Assembly (NCBI GenBank): GCA_017460885.1
Contig: JAFUAB010000026.1
Coordinates: forward strand, 1-64,000
DNA length: 64,000 nt
Reading direction: 5' to 3'
From: Lachnospiraceae bacterium
GTDB taxonomy: Bacteria; Bacillota; Clostridia; Lachnospirales; Lachnospiraceae
Shown: piece by piece, positions 50,068-59,446 of the stretch
Layout: every line of letters begins with the position of its first letter
How positions within the stretch are numbered: the first letter of the stretch is position 1
Notes under the pieces: model-generated
Told to the model about the DNA's origin: nothing
Seen by the model: the letters and a program-made list of their open reading frames with translations, nothing else
Databases searched by the model: none
Translations under genes and position numbers: made by a program

Positions 50068-50422
50068 AAGATTTTACGACAGAACCAAGACCACTATCGA
50101 AGCCCTGCTTTATGAATGTCATGAAAACAAAGAAATACCCGGATATGTAGACAACATCAGTGAGCGCGGTATCTGCTTCAAAGTTCCGCTACCGAATCCG
50201 GACTGCGCAGATCTGCAGACAGGTGATCCACTGAGCTTTCAGTTTGCGGATGAAATTCCGACCGGCTCCGGAAGTGATCCGGTCATAATGTCACATAAAT
50301 GCATCATCAGGCACCTTAACCAGGATGTAAACACCCTCTCGATCGGTTGTTACATAACGGAACCGGAGTTTGAGAAATACGCGATCAGAAAAAAGATCGC
50401 ACCTCTTCTGAACAAAACATAA
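50057..50422 (+). CDS. PilZ-domain protein (c-di-GMP effector)
   Basis: 121 residues. The c-di-GMP-binding motifs are present: RFYDR (RxxxR, residues 5-9) and DNISERGICF (the [D/N]xSxxG motif, ~33-42). The remaining residues are the PilZ beta barrel. A single-domain PilZ can switch a partner protein when bound to c-di-GMP. It is co-translated with the HdeD-like gene and followed by two palindromic repeats. Confidence 0.85.
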   Translation: MSDKRFYDRTKTTIEALLYECHENKEIPGYVDNISERGICFKVPLPNPDCADLQTGDPLSFQFADEIPTGSGSDPVIMSHKCIIRHLNQDVNTLSIGCYITEPEFEKYAIRKKIAPLLNKT

Positions 50423-50436
50423 TGGGAACTATTAAT

Positions 50437-50521
50437 GGGACAGTTTTCCTGCGGATGACTGTCCCATTTGATCTGTGTACAAATAATAATGGGGACAGTC
50501 CTCCGCCTGAGAACTGTCCCC
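50437..50521. repeat. two palindromic GGGACAGT repeats, copies 2 and 3
   Basis: GGGACAGT...ACTGTCCC hairpins at 50437-50465 and 50491-50521, in the gap between the convergent PilZ and etfA genes. They may also end transcription from both sides. Related to the copy at 39725. Confidence 0.75.
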
Positions 50522-50534
50522 AAACTGATATCTT

Positions 50535-51605
50535 TTAATTCTTCTTTGCAACCCTTGCAGCCTTAACCTGTTCGGTAAGCTGAGGCAGGATCTTGTTCAG
50601 ATCTCCTACCACGCCGTAATCGGCTACATCAAAGATCGGAGCATCCTCATCCTTGTTGATGGCGATGATGATGTCTGACTCTTCCATACCGGCTACGTGC
50701 TGGATAGCACCCGAGATACCGATCGCGAAGTATACGTTCGGGCGTACGGTCTTACCGGTCTGTCCAACCTGCAGATCCTTGGGCTTCCATCCGGAATCAA
50801 CAACCGCACGTGAGCAGGATACGGTACCGCCGATAGCATCTGCGAGATCCTCAAGCAGCTTGAAGTTCTCGGGAGAACCGACTCCGCGTCCGCCGGAAAC
50901 CAGTATCTTGGCATCCATGATATCCACGGTATCGTTGACAGCCTTTACAACCTCCTTGATGGTCACATAACGGTTGTTGGGAGTAAATCCGGGATTGAAT
51001 TCCTCTACAACAGCCTTAGCTCCCTTCCTGGGCTCGATCTTCTGCATAACGCCGGGACGTACTGTCGCCATCTGAGGACGATTGTAAGGGCAGGCGATGG
51101 TTGCGATAGTGTTGCCTCCGAATGCAGGACGTGTCATGAGGAGCTGATTATGAAGCTGCTCATCCTCCTTGCCCGGAATGGGAGTAAGCGGAAAGTCACC
51201 GATCTCGAGTACGGTACAGTCTGCGGTCAGACCTGTAGCTACTCTCGCGGAAACCGTAGGACCGAGGTCACGACCGATGGCTGTTGCGCCTACCAGCATG
51301 ATCTCAGGCTTATACTTCTCAATAACGCTTGCAAGAGCGTGTGCATAAGGCTCGGTACGATACTCCTTAAGCTCGGGATCGTCTACAACGATAACCTTGT
51401 CTGCGCCGTACTCTGCGAGCGAGTCTGCCAGATCCTTTACTCCGGATCCGATCAGTACTGCTACTACTTCTGTATTAAGGGGTGCTGCCAGATCCCTGGC
51501 CTTCCCCAAAAGTTCATAGGCGATGCTTCCGATGGTATTGTCTACCTGCTGTGCGAAAACATATACGCCCTTATATTCAGCTATTGCTTCAGGTGTCATG
51601 TTCAT
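50535..51605 (-). CDS. etfA: electron-transfer flavoprotein subunit alpha
   Basis: 356 residues. An N-terminal ETF domain is followed by the FAD-binding C-terminal part with LVSGGRGVGSPENFKLLEDL (~238), SRAVVDSGWKPKDLQVGQTG and YFAIGISGAIQHVAGME. It pairs with EtfB and the butyryl-CoA dehydrogenase; in clostridia this complex bifurcates electrons from NADH to crotonyl-CoA and ferredoxin. It is the last gene of the cluster, after etfB. Confidence 0.95.
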   Translation of the reverse strand: MNMTPEAIAEYKGVYVFAQQVDNTIGSIAYELLGKARDLAAPLNTEVVAVLIGSGVKDLADSLAEYGADKVIVVDDPELKEYRTEPYAHALASVIEKYKPEIMLVGATAIGRDLGPTVSARVATGLTADCTVLEIGDFPLTPIPGKEDEQLHNQLLMTRPAFGGNTIATIACPYNRPQMATVRPGVMQKIEPRKGAKAVVEEFNPGFTPNNRYVTIKEVVKAVNDTVDIMDAKILVSGGRGVGSPENFKLLEDLADAIGGTVSCSRAVVDSGWKPKDLQVGQTGKTVRPNVYFAIGISGAIQHVAGMEESDIIIAINKDEDAPIFDVADYGVVGDLNKILPQLTEQVKAARVAKKN

Positions 51606-51624
51606 TTTTATTCACCGCCTTTCA

Positions 51625-52410
51625 TTAAATAACATGCTTCTCATCGAGTTTGCCGATGATGTAAGCCACTGCCTCATCGGGAGAATCGGGAACTACCTTT
51701 TCTCCGGCTCCCTTACGAACCTTGTCGGAAGCCTTGGCGATCTTGGTAGGTGATCCGTTCAGACCCAGATTTCCGTCATCAACATCCTTGAGGTCTGCTC
51801 TGCCCCAGGTAGTGATCTCTGCGTTTACAGCATCGAAGATTCCGCCGGGAGTCATATAACGGGGAGCGTTAAGCTCTGCAAGAGCGGTGATCAGACAGGG
51901 CATCTGTGCTTCAAGCACATGATAGCGGTCGTCATAAAGACGCTGTACGATAACCTTGTCGCCATCGATCTTAATGTCCTGTGCATATGAGATAACGGGC
52001 AGTTCGAGATGCTCGGCGATCTGGGGACCAACCTGAGCGGTATCGCCGTCGATAGCCTGACGGCCGGTGATGATCAGATCATAATCGAGGTTGCGAAGTG
52101 CTCCCGCGATCGTAGTGGATGTAGCCCATGTATCCGCACCGCCGAGTACACGGTCCGTAACAAGTACAGCCTTGTCAGCGCCCATGGCAAGTGCTTCTCT
52201 GAGGACATCCGAAGCCTTGGGAAGGCCCATTGTAAGCACGGTAACCTCTGCTCCGTACTGATCCTTAAGCCTGAGTGCTGCCTCAAGACCTGCCTTGTCA
52301 TCAGGGTTCATAATAGCGAGCATCGCTGCCCTGTTCAGGGTACCATCGGGATTAAAGGAAACGCCGCCCTTTGTATCAGGCACCTGTTTAATACATACAA
52401 CAACTTTCAT
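51625..52410 (-). CDS. etfB: electron-transfer flavoprotein subunit beta
   Basis: 261 residues. It begins MKVVVCIKQVPDTKGGVSF; the ETF beta signature is GRQAIDGDTAQVGPQIAEHL (~129-148). It forms a heterodimer with EtfA and docks on Bcd. The gene lies between bcd and etfA with short gaps, as in clostridial and Lachnospiraceae bcd-etfB-etfA units. Confidence 0.95.
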   Translation of the reverse strand: MKVVVCIKQVPDTKGGVSFNPDGTLNRAAMLAIMNPDDKAGLEAALRLKDQYGAEVTVLTMGLPKASDVLREALAMGADKAVLVTDRVLGGADTWATSTTIAGALRNLDYDLIITGRQAIDGDTAQVGPQIAEHLELPVISYAQDIKIDGDKVIVQRLYDDRYHVLEAQMPCLITALAELNAPRYMTPGGIFDAVNAEITTWGRADLKDVDDGNLGLNGSPTKIAKASDKVRKGAGEKVVPDSPDEAVAYIIGKLDEKHVI

Positions 52411-52424
52411 GTGTCTATTCCTCC

Positions 52425-53591
52425 CTATTTAAGCAGCGCACCGCCGATGACCATACGCTGTACCTCGCTGGTACCTTCGTAGATCTCGGTGATCTTTGCG
52501 TCACGCATCATACGCTCTACATCATACTCTTTGATATAACCGTAACCGCCGTGAAGCTGTACACACTTGGTGGTCACTTCCATAGCAACCTCTGCTGCGT
52601 AAAGCTTAGCCATTGCCGCTTCTACGGAATAGGATACCTTGGGATCCTTCTTGAATGCGTCCTTCTTGCGGGCTGCCTTGTAAACAAGCATCTGAGCAGC
52701 CTCAACCTTGGTAGCCAGATCAGCCAGTACGAACTGGGTATTCTGGAACTGACCGATGGACTTGCCGAACTGCTTACGCTCTTTAACATAATCTATGGTA
52801 ACCTGAAGAGCTCCCTCGGCAAGACCAAGTGCCTGTGCAGCGATACCGATACGTCCGCCGTCCAGAGTGTGCATTGCTATATTGAAGCCCTTGCCCTGCT
52901 GTCCCAGAAGGTTTTCCTTAGGGATACGGCAATCTGTAAAGATCAGCTCGTATGTGGAGGATCCGCAGATACCCATCTTGTTCTCTTTGGTCCCGAAGGT
53001 AAATCCGGGAGTACCCTTCTCAACTATGAATGCTGAGATCTCCTTCATTACACGGCCTCTCTTTTCAACCTTTCCGGTAACTGCGAAGATAACGTATACA
53101 TCAGCTTCCTTACCGTTGGTGATGAAACACTTGGAACCGTTCAGTACCCACTCGTCTCCGTCAAGTACAGCCTTGGTCTGCTGTCCCTGAGCGTCAGTAC
53201 CTGCTCCGGGCTCTGTCAGACCGAATGCACCGAGCTTCTCACCCTTTGCAAGCGGTACTACATATTTCTGCTTCTGCTCATCCGTGCCATAGGTAAGAAT
53301 GGGATCGATACAGAGTGAGGTATGTGCGGATACGATAACGCCTGTGGTACCGCAAACCTTGGACAGTTCCTCAACACACATTACATATGCGAGAGTGTCG
53401 CAGCCCTGACCGCCCAGCTCCTTGGGAACCGGAATGCCCAGAAAACCGTATTTTGCCATCTTGTCTACGGTCTCTCTGGGGAATCTGTGCTCCTCATCGA
53501 TTTCCTGTGCAAGAGGCTTAACTTCATTTTCGGCGAAATCCTTAAAAAGGGTTCTCACCATCTCATGTTCTTTACTTAACGTGAAATCCAT
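52425..53591 (-). CDS. bcd: butyryl-CoA dehydrogenase
   Basis: 388 residues of the acyl-CoA dehydrogenase fold. GAFGLTEPGAGTDAQGQQTK (~130) is the FAD/substrate motif and the C-terminal KITEIYEGTSEVQRMVIGGA contains the catalytic Glu. It reduces crotonyl-CoA to butyryl-CoA with EtfAB. RBS is TAGGAGGAAG before the ATG. It follows hbd in the operon and precedes etfB by ~15 bases. Confidence 0.95.
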   Translation of the reverse strand: MDFTLSKEHEMVRTLFKDFAENEVKPLAQEIDEEHRFPRETVDKMAKYGFLGIPVPKELGGQGCDTLAYVMCVEELSKVCGTTGVIVSAHTSLCIDPILTYGTDEQKQKYVVPLAKGEKLGAFGLTEPGAGTDAQGQQTKAVLDGDEWVLNGSKCFITNGKEADVYVIFAVTGKVEKRGRVMKEISAFIVEKGTPGFTFGTKENKMGICGSSTYELIFTDCRIPKENLLGQQGKGFNIAMHTLDGGRIGIAAQALGLAEGALQVTIDYVKERKQFGKSIGQFQNTQFVLADLATKVEAAQMLVYKAARKKDAFKKDPKVSYSVEAAMAKLYAAEVAMEVTTKCVQLHGGYGYIKEYDVERMMRDAKITEIYEGTSEVQRMVIGGALLK

Positions 53592-53671
53592 GATCTTCCT
53601 CCTAAAAAATTGTATTGCGGATGATCAAATGTCATCCTGACTGTACCGAAGCAGTTTGCTTCAGTTCATGA

Positions 53672-54544
53672 TCATAATTTGTCTACAGGTGTCTTGGTGC
53701 GGTCTTCATTATATACATAGAAGCCCTTGCCGCTCTTTACACCCAGGTTGCCGCCTCTGACCATCTTGCGGATAAGAGGGCATGCACGGTATTTGCTGTC
53801 ACCTGTCTCATTGTAAAGAACATCCATGATAGCCAGGCAGATATCAAGGCCTACGAAATCACCCAGCTCAAGGGGACCCATGGGATGATTTGCGCCAAGC
53901 TTCATGGCAGAATCGATACCTTCTATATCGGATACGCCTTCCATCTTGATGAAGGCTGCCTCGTTGATCATAGGGATCAGGATACGGTTAACAACAAAGC
54001 CTGCTGCCTCGTTAACCTGTACGGCTGTCTTGCCGATCTCTGCAGAGATCTTCTTGATGCATTCAACAGTCTCTGCAGGTGTATTAACACCGGCGATAAC
54101 CTCTACAAGCTTCATGCGGTCTGCGGGATTGAAGAAATGCATACCGATCATGGGGCGTGAGAGTCCGTTGCCGATCTCTGTGATAGACAGAGAAGATGTA
54201 TTGGAAGCAAATACACACTCGGGCTTGCAGATCTTGTCAAGTTCCGCAAAGGTGGTCTTCTTTACCTCCATGTTCTCAAATGCTGCCTCTACGATCAGAT
54301 CGCAGTCAGCGCACAGATCTTCCTTGAGACCGGGAGTGATCTTGGCTACGATGGCATCAGCTGCCTCCTGCGTCATCTTCTCCTTTGCGACAAGCTTTTC
54401 ATAGCCCCTGGCGATCTTGTCCTTGCCGCCTTCTGCCCACTCCTGCTTGATATCGCAGAGAGCAACCTCATAACCTTCGGTCTGGGCAAAAGCCTTGGCG
54501 ATACCCTGGCCCATTGTTCCGGCGCCGATAATACCTACTTTCAT
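53672..54544 (-). CDS. hbd: 3-hydroxybutyryl-CoA dehydrogenase
   Basis: 290 residues. Rossmann motif GIIGAGTMGQGIAKAFAQTE (4-23), MIGMHFFNPADRMKLVEVI with the catalytic His, and the C-terminal helical domain with NHPMGPLELGDFVGLDICL. It reduces acetoacetyl-CoA to 3-hydroxybutyryl-CoA with NAD(P)H. The neighbours are crt upstream and bcd downstream. Confidence 0.95.
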   Translation of the reverse strand: MKVGIIGAGTMGQGIAKAFAQTEGYEVALCDIKQEWAEGGKDKIARGYEKLVAKEKMTQEAADAIVAKITPGLKEDLCADCDLIVEAAFENMEVKKTTFAELDKICKPECVFASNTSSLSITEIGNGLSRPMIGMHFFNPADRMKLVEVIAGVNTPAETVECIKKISAEIGKTAVQVNEAAGFVVNRILIPMINEAAFIKMEGVSDIEGIDSAMKLGANHPMGPLELGDFVGLDICLAIMDVLYNETGDSKYRACPLIRKMVRGGNLGVKSGKGFYVYNEDRTKTPVDKL

Positions 54545-54607
54545 TTTTGTTCCTCCTTATAATTTTGACCCGAGATTTAGCCGGCCATAAAATGACCGGC
54601 TATACTA

Positions 54608-55441
54608 TCAGGCATTTTTAAAATCTACTACCTTAACCTTGGTGGGATCATCCTTTTTCTTGAGGAAGTTGCCCATACCTGCCTTCTGATCCTCTGTCTC
54701 GAAACAGTCTCCGAAGAGCTTCTCTTCAATAACGATCGCTTCGTCAATGTTTACCTGCAGACCGTCGTTGATGGCCTTTTTGCAGTTGCGAACGGCTATG
54801 GGGGCCTGTGCGGCGATGCCTGCTGCCATCTTTTCCGCTGCTGCCATCAGGGCATCCTTAGCCGATACGGTCACGTTGCCTGCCTCATCGGTCTCTGCGG
54901 AATATACGGCATTGACAAGTCCGATGCGGTATGCTTCGTCAGCCTTGATATTGCGTGCGGTATAGATAAGCTGCTTGGCCATACCGGGGCTCACCAGACG
55001 CGCAAGTCTCTGTGTGCCGCCGAATCCGGGAGTGATACCCAGACCAACCTCAGGCTGTCCGAACATGGCGTTGTCGGAGCAGATCCTGATATCACAGCTC
55101 ATGGATATCTCGCAGCCGCCGCCCAGCGCAAAACCGTTCACTGCTGCGATCACGGGGATCGGGAAGGACTCGATCTTTCTGAAGAGGTCATTTCCCTTTT
55201 TGCCGAAGGCCTCTCCCTCTGCCTTGGTAAGAGTGCTCATCTCACCTATGTCGGCACCTGCGACAAAGCTCTTCTCGCCGGCACCGGTCAGGATCAGGCA
55301 TCTTACAACATTTAAGTCAACGGCATCAAAAGCCTCGCTCAGTTCATCAAGTACCTGTGAGTTGAGAGCATTCAAAGCCTTCTCACGATTGATCGTGATG
55401 ATGCCGATCTTATCCTTTTGCTCATATAATACAAATTCCAT
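54608..55441 (-). CDS. crt: crotonase (3-hydroxybutyryl-CoA dehydratase)
   Basis: 277 residues, slightly longer than the usual ~260. Crotonase motifs: AGAGEKSFVAGADIGEM is read as LTGAGEKSFVAGADIGEMST, then NGFALGGGCEISMSCDIR with the oxyanion-hole glycine, and EVGLGITPGFGGTQRLARLV with the catalytic Glu. A short insert near residue 190 (SAETDEAGNVTVSAKDALMA) explains the extra length. It dehydrates 3-hydroxybutyryl-CoA to crotonyl-CoA. Confidence 0.95.
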   Translation of the reverse strand: MEFVLYEQKDKIGIITINREKALNALNSQVLDELSEAFDAVDLNVVRCLILTGAGEKSFVAGADIGEMSTLTKAEGEAFGKKGNDLFRKIESFPIPVIAAVNGFALGGGCEISMSCDIRICSDNAMFGQPEVGLGITPGFGGTQRLARLVSPGMAKQLIYTARNIKADEAYRIGLVNAVYSAETDEAGNVTVSAKDALMAAAEKMAAGIAAQAPIAVRNCKKAINDGLQVNIDEAIVIEEKLFGDCFETEDQKAGMGNFLKKKDDPTKVKVVDFKNA

Positions 55442-55534
55442 ATGACAAATACTCCTATGCTTTACTTTTTATAACAACGATCGCGATATCTGATTTTATA
55501 TTTGCGGATCCATCCGATTTCCTCCGGCTCATGT

Positions 55535-56728
55535 CTACATCTCAACGATTGTCGCACATCCCATGCCGCCGCCGATGCAAAGGGTTGCAAGGCCCTTCTT
55601 TGCTCCGGCCTTCTTCATCTCGTGAAGAAGTGTAACCAGGATACGTGCTCCGGAAGCTCCTACCGGATGTCCCAGTGCGATGGCACCTCCGTTGGGGTTG
55701 AGCTGCTTATCAACATCGATACCCAGATCTTTGCCTACTGCAACGGACTGAGCCGCAAATGCCTCATTGGCCTCGATGATGTCGAAGTCCTCGATCTTGT
55801 ATCCGGCCTTGGCCATTGCCTTTTTGGTAGCCGCTACGGGGCCTACACCCATGATGGAGGGATCAACGCCCGCAAGTGCTCCGGCTACGAAAGTAGCCAT
55901 AGGAGTAACTCCGAGCTCCTTAGCCTTGTCCTCGCTCATGATAACGAGTGCAGCGGCACCGTCATTGATACCGGAAGCATTTCCTGCGGTAACTACTCCG
56001 TCGGGATTGATCGGACGAAGCTTTGCAAGTCCCTCGATGGTCGAACCCTGTCTCGGGCCCTCATCGGTATCGAACACGATCGTCTCTTTCTTCTTCTTAA
56101 CTTCAACGGGAACGATCTCATCCTTGAACGCGCCGCTCTCGATAGCTGCGCACGCCTTCTGCTGGCTCTTAAGCGCAAACTCGTCAAGCTCTTCTCTGGT
56201 AAGGTTCCACTGCTTTGCAACATTGTCAGCGGTGGTGATCATATGATAATCATTGAAGGCATCCCAAAGAGCGTCCTTAACCATAGTATCAACAAGTGCG
56301 CCCTGGCTCTGGCTGGGCCATGTCATACGATAACCATAACGTCCCTGAGGGATGGCATAGGGAGCCATGGACATATTCTCCATACCGCCGGCAACAACCA
56401 CATCGGCATCTCCGGCCATGATCATCTGAGCTGCCTGATTGACACAATTAAGTCCCGAACCGCAAACAACGTTGGTGGTAACAGCCGGTACTTCGATCGG
56501 AAGTCCTGCCTTGATCGAAGCCTGTCTGGCAACGTTCTGTCCGAGACCTGCCTGGATTACACATCCCATATAAACGTGTTCTACATCTTCGGGTTTGATA
56601 CCTGCCCTCTTGACCGCCTCTTTAATAACGATAGCTCCGAGCTCTGCAGCCGGTGTAGTGGACAGTGATCCGCCCATTGTGCCGATAGCGGTACGACATG
56701 CGCTTGCAATTACTACTTTTTTGGACAT
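55535..56728 (-). CDS. thl: acetyl-CoA acetyltransferase (thiolase)
   Basis: 397 residues. The acyl-enzyme cysteine is in [20 protein letters not shown] (~85-104). [13 protein letters not shown], then [19 protein letters not shown] with the catalytic His and [14 protein letters not shown] with the second catalytic Cys. It condenses two acetyl-CoA to acetoacetyl-CoA, the first step to butyrate. RBS GGAGGAGAAG. First gene of the operon, with a good promoter at 56823-56851. Confidence 0.95.
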   Translation of the reverse strand: MSKKVVIASACRTAIGTMGGSLSTTPAAELGAIVIKEAVKRAGIKPEDVEHVYMGCVIQAGLGQNVARQASIKAGLPIEVPAVTTNVVCGSGLNCVNQAAQMIMAGDADVVVAGGMENMSMAPYAIPQGRYGYRMTWPSQSQGALVDTMVKDALWDAFNDYHMITTADNVAKQWNLTREELDEFALKSQQKACAAIESGAFKDEIVPVEVKKKKETIVFDTDEGPRQGSTIEGLAKLRPINPDGVVTAGNASGINDGAAALVIMSEDKAKELGVTPMATFVAGALAGVDPSIMGVGPVAATKKAMAKAGYKIEDFDIIEANEAFAAQSVAVGKDLGIDVDKQLNPNGGAIALGHPVGASGARILVTLLHEMKKAGAKKGLATLCIGGGMGCATIVEM

Positions 56729-56822
56729 TTCTTCTCCTCCATTTTGGTTGTGTTCTTTACAGAATACTTTGAACTAAACAGATTTTCGTGCTTTGTTAAA
56801 TTTTTGTCACACGCTGTTTCTT

Positions 56823-56851
56823 ATTATATAATAAGTTAAGCAATTCTTCAA
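56823..56851 (-). promoter_or_regulatory. promoter of the butyrate operon
   Basis: Minus strand: TTGAAG (56846-56851), 17 bases, TATAAT (56823-56828). The leader to the thl start is about 85 bases, A/T-rich, with no clear terminator. Confidence 0.75.
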
Positions 56852-56888
56852 GTAATATGGGGAAAGATTTCCGTTAGTGATCAATTTA

Positions 56889-58922
56889 TCACTCTTTCCT
56901 CAGTACCATCCTGCCGGCTTCATAGGATATTCTGTATACGGTATCGTACCGGAAGCCGCCGGTCACGTCGTCCGCCAACAGCTCATCAAGATACGGATAC
57001 TCTCCCGGCTGTTCATCGACATAAAGGTATTCCGCATGGGTATCATTTACCATATTTACGAAAAAATCCGCATCTGTGTCCTTAAGCTGCACGGAAGGAG
57101 ACAGCACCGATACAGGTGATGCCTCATACGCCACATATGTATCCTGCACCCGGTAATATGCGCCGTCGCGGACGCGGCAGATACGCGTCCCCCCGCGGGG
57201 GATATCCTCCGGACCAAGTCCGGCTTCAACGAGTGCTTCCAGAAATTTCTCCGAATCCTTCTCAATGAAAGCATTCCTGAGTTCTCCGGCCTCTTCCACT
57301 TCCGTCCTGTATCCGATCAGGCCGTCAAAAGCCGCCGGCATGTTTGTCAAAGCTATAATGCAGATCACAAAGATGCGCAGTCTGGCCGGGGTGAGATCAC
57401 GCTGTCCGGATCGTTTGTCATCGTGTTGTACGGGCTGTTTGTCATCATGCTGAATGGACGAATCATCACCTGGCTGTCCGCCCCGGTTATCATCATGCAT
57501 CAGCCATACATAGGAAATAAACAGCAGACACCCCAGCATATACGGCGCGCCGTATCTTTCTATGGATGCTATCATGCCCTCAGGCTCGAGATATTGTGTC
57601 TCGGTGGCAAACATCGTGATATGCGCAATGAAGATCAGGACGTAGTAGATCAGACCGCAAACCGGCAGTGAAACGCATATGAACGTGCCGGATCGACCGT
57701 TAATGAATCCGAACCTTCTGAGCAGGATCAGCAATACGACAATAAGCAGAAACATCACCGCAGGAGGAAGGTCGATCCATGTATGATCTATGTGCAGCGG
57801 CCGGGTGAAAAAAGCCCTGATAAAAGCGTTGGCAAATTCCGTAGTGTAGGCTGACAGGCCGTAAGTATCCGTAGTCATGTATGTGACCATCGTGGATGTG
57901 GTCTGGGCTACCCGGTGATCGATCAGGCAGAACACAACCCAGCTGCCGCCGAAGATCAACGGCATTGCCAATGCGGGCATAAGACGAATAATCGACTTTT
58001 TTGTGACATGAGTCATATTGAGCATACACGAAGCACACCAGACGATTCCGGCAAGAAGTGCCCAGATATATCCCGTAGATTTACACAGAGACAGCACGGA
58101 CAGATACAGTCCTGTTTTGATAACGTCGTAAAAATTCGGGAGATCGGAATCCGGTCCTGTCATAAAGGAGCTTTCCGAATCAGTCCTGTCATAATCCGAA
58201 CCGACGGTGATCTTTCCGGCTCTCCCGCAGCCTGCCGCCTCGATAAGTACGCTTCCGAAAAGATACGCCATGGACAGATCCGCGCAGAATCCCGCATAGC
58301 CGAATATTTCCGCAATGCCTGCAAATGCCCATGCCGCAAATGCAAGCGGTATGCCCCAGAGCGCCTTTTTACCCTTAAGCCGTCCAAACAGAGGCATCAG
58401 AAAAGAAAGATTGAACAGATGATATCCGACAAAAGCCAGATTTTCCCTGAATATATGCCGGTCCATATGCACAAGATACCACTTGGCAAGCTGGACAGCA
58501 GGCGGATAATCCCCGAACTGCGGCGAGACGTTGGCGTATTTCTTTGCAAAACCGCCGAGGTAGTAAAGGGCCTTGAGATCGCTGGCCCAGAAGTTGATAT
58601 CGTCCCACCAGGTAACGATACGCGCACTGAGGGCAAATGGCAGGATCATGCACAATGTCAGATACGCGACGATGCCGGCATCGATGCGCTGGTGTGTGTC
58701 ACCGTTTCCACGACGCACGACGCAGAACGCCACCCCCGCACACGCCACCAGCGGCATGATAAAATCAATGGCGCCAAGCGCCCTTCCATATGCCAGCACG
58801 TATAGAACCAGGATAAGTCCGCACCACACAAAAGGCAGGACATCACTGAGGCTCTTCCTCAGCAGATATCCTGCCGCTATCACTATCAGACTAAAAGATA
58901 TGATGTGAATGACCGCTGTCAT
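56889..58922 (-). CDS. GT-C-like multi-spanning membrane protein
   Basis: 677 residues, about 12-13 membrane helices in the first ~500 and a C-terminal soluble part. The first outside loop has SARIVTWWDDINFWASDLKA and FGDYPPAVQLAKWYLVH, the Asp plus YPP pattern of GT-C glycosyltransferases that use lipid-linked sugars. A hydrophilic insert (~490-520) carries repeats of QHDDK. The start overlaps the stop of the hpf gene (ATGA), so the two are co-translated. Function is by fold resemblance only. Confidence 0.65.
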   Translation of the reverse strand: MTAVIHIISFSLIVIAAGYLLRKSLSDVLPFVWCGLILVLYVLAYGRALGAIDFIMPLVACAGVAFCVVRRGNGDTHQRIDAGIVAYLTLCMILPFALSARIVTWWDDINFWASDLKALYYLGGFAKKYANVSPQFGDYPPAVQLAKWYLVHMDRHIFRENLAFVGYHLFNLSFLMPLFGRLKGKKALWGIPLAFAAWAFAGIAEIFGYAGFCADLSMAYLFGSVLIEAAGCGRAGKITVGSDYDRTDSESSFMTGPDSDLPNFYDVIKTGLYLSVLSLCKSTGYIWALLAGIVWCASCMLNMTHVTKKSIIRLMPALAMPLIFGGSWVVFCLIDHRVAQTTSTMVTYMTTDTYGLSAYTTEFANAFIRAFFTRPLHIDHTWIDLPPAVMFLLIVVLLILLRRFGFINGRSGTFICVSLPVCGLIYYVLIFIAHITMFATETQYLEPEGMIASIERYGAPYMLGCLLFISYVWLMHDDNRGGQPGDDSSIQHDDKQPVQHDDKRSGQRDLTPARLRIFVICIIALTNMPAAFDGLIGYRTEVEEAGELRNAFIEKDSEKFLEALVEAGLGPEDIPRGGTRICRVRDGAYYRVQDTYVAYEASPVSVLSPSVQLKDTDADFFVNMVNDTHAEYLYVDEQPGEYPYLDELLADDVTGGFRYDTVYRISYEAGRMVLRKE

Positions 58923-59446
58923 TCTTCAGGCTCTATCAGGCCATAGGAATTGTGCTTTCTCTTATAGACAACATTGACCTGATCCGTGTCGGCATTCATA
59001 AACACATAGAAGCTGTGTCCCAGAAGCTCCATCTGTACACATGCATCCTCGGGATACATGGGCTTGATATCAAACTTCTTGACACGATCGATCTTAACCT
59101 CCTCATCATCGTACAGATCCTCTTCCACAAAGCTCCTTGTAAACGATGCAGCTGCCTGATGCTTGTCTATGATCTTGTTCTTATATTTCTTAAGCTGTCT
59201 CTCAATGATCTCTTCAACCAGATCAATGGAAACATACATATCGGAGCTTACCTGCTCCGAACGAATGATGCTGCCCTTAACGGGGATCGTCACCTCTATC
59301 TTCTGATCATTACGTTCCACGCTGAGTGTTACATGTACAATAGTGTCCTCGGAAAAATACTTATCCAGCTTGCCGAGCTTATCCTCTACGGCGCTCTTGA
59401 GTCCGGGGGTTACATCAATATTCTTTCCTACTATCACGAATTTCAT
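58919..59446 (-). CDS. hpf: ribosome hibernation-promoting factor, long form
   Basis: 175 residues. The N-terminal S30AE/HPF domain (MKFVIVGKNIDVTPGLKSAV, EDKLGKLDKYFSEDTIVHVT) is followed by a linker and the C-terminal dimerisation domain (VKIDRVKKFDIKPMYPEDAC, VQMELLGHSFYVFMNADTDQ, VNVVYKRKHNSYGLIEPEE). The long form links ribosomes into inactive 100S dimers in stationary phase. It is followed by the GT-C-like gene. Confidence 0.95.
   Translation of the reverse strand: MKFVIVGKNIDVTPGLKSAVEDKLGKLDKYFSEDTIVHVTLSVERNDQKIEVTIPVKGSIIRSEQVSSDMYVSIDLVEEIIERQLKKYKNKIIDKHQAAASFTRSFVEEDLYDDEEVKIDRVKKFDIKPMYPEDACVQMELLGHSFYVFMNADTDQVNVVYKRKHNSYGLIEPEE

Noticed and set aside
55502..56668. Long plus-strand open frame (388 codons) opposite the thiolase gene
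   Set aside because: It is antisense to a clear thiolase, has no ribosome site and is very rich in Cys/Ser/Gly; a shadow of biased codon use.
57915..58805. Plus-strand open frame of 296 codons opposite the GT-C-like gene
   Set aside because: Composition is unlike a protein (His/Arg/Cys-rich) and the minus-strand frame has clear membrane helices.
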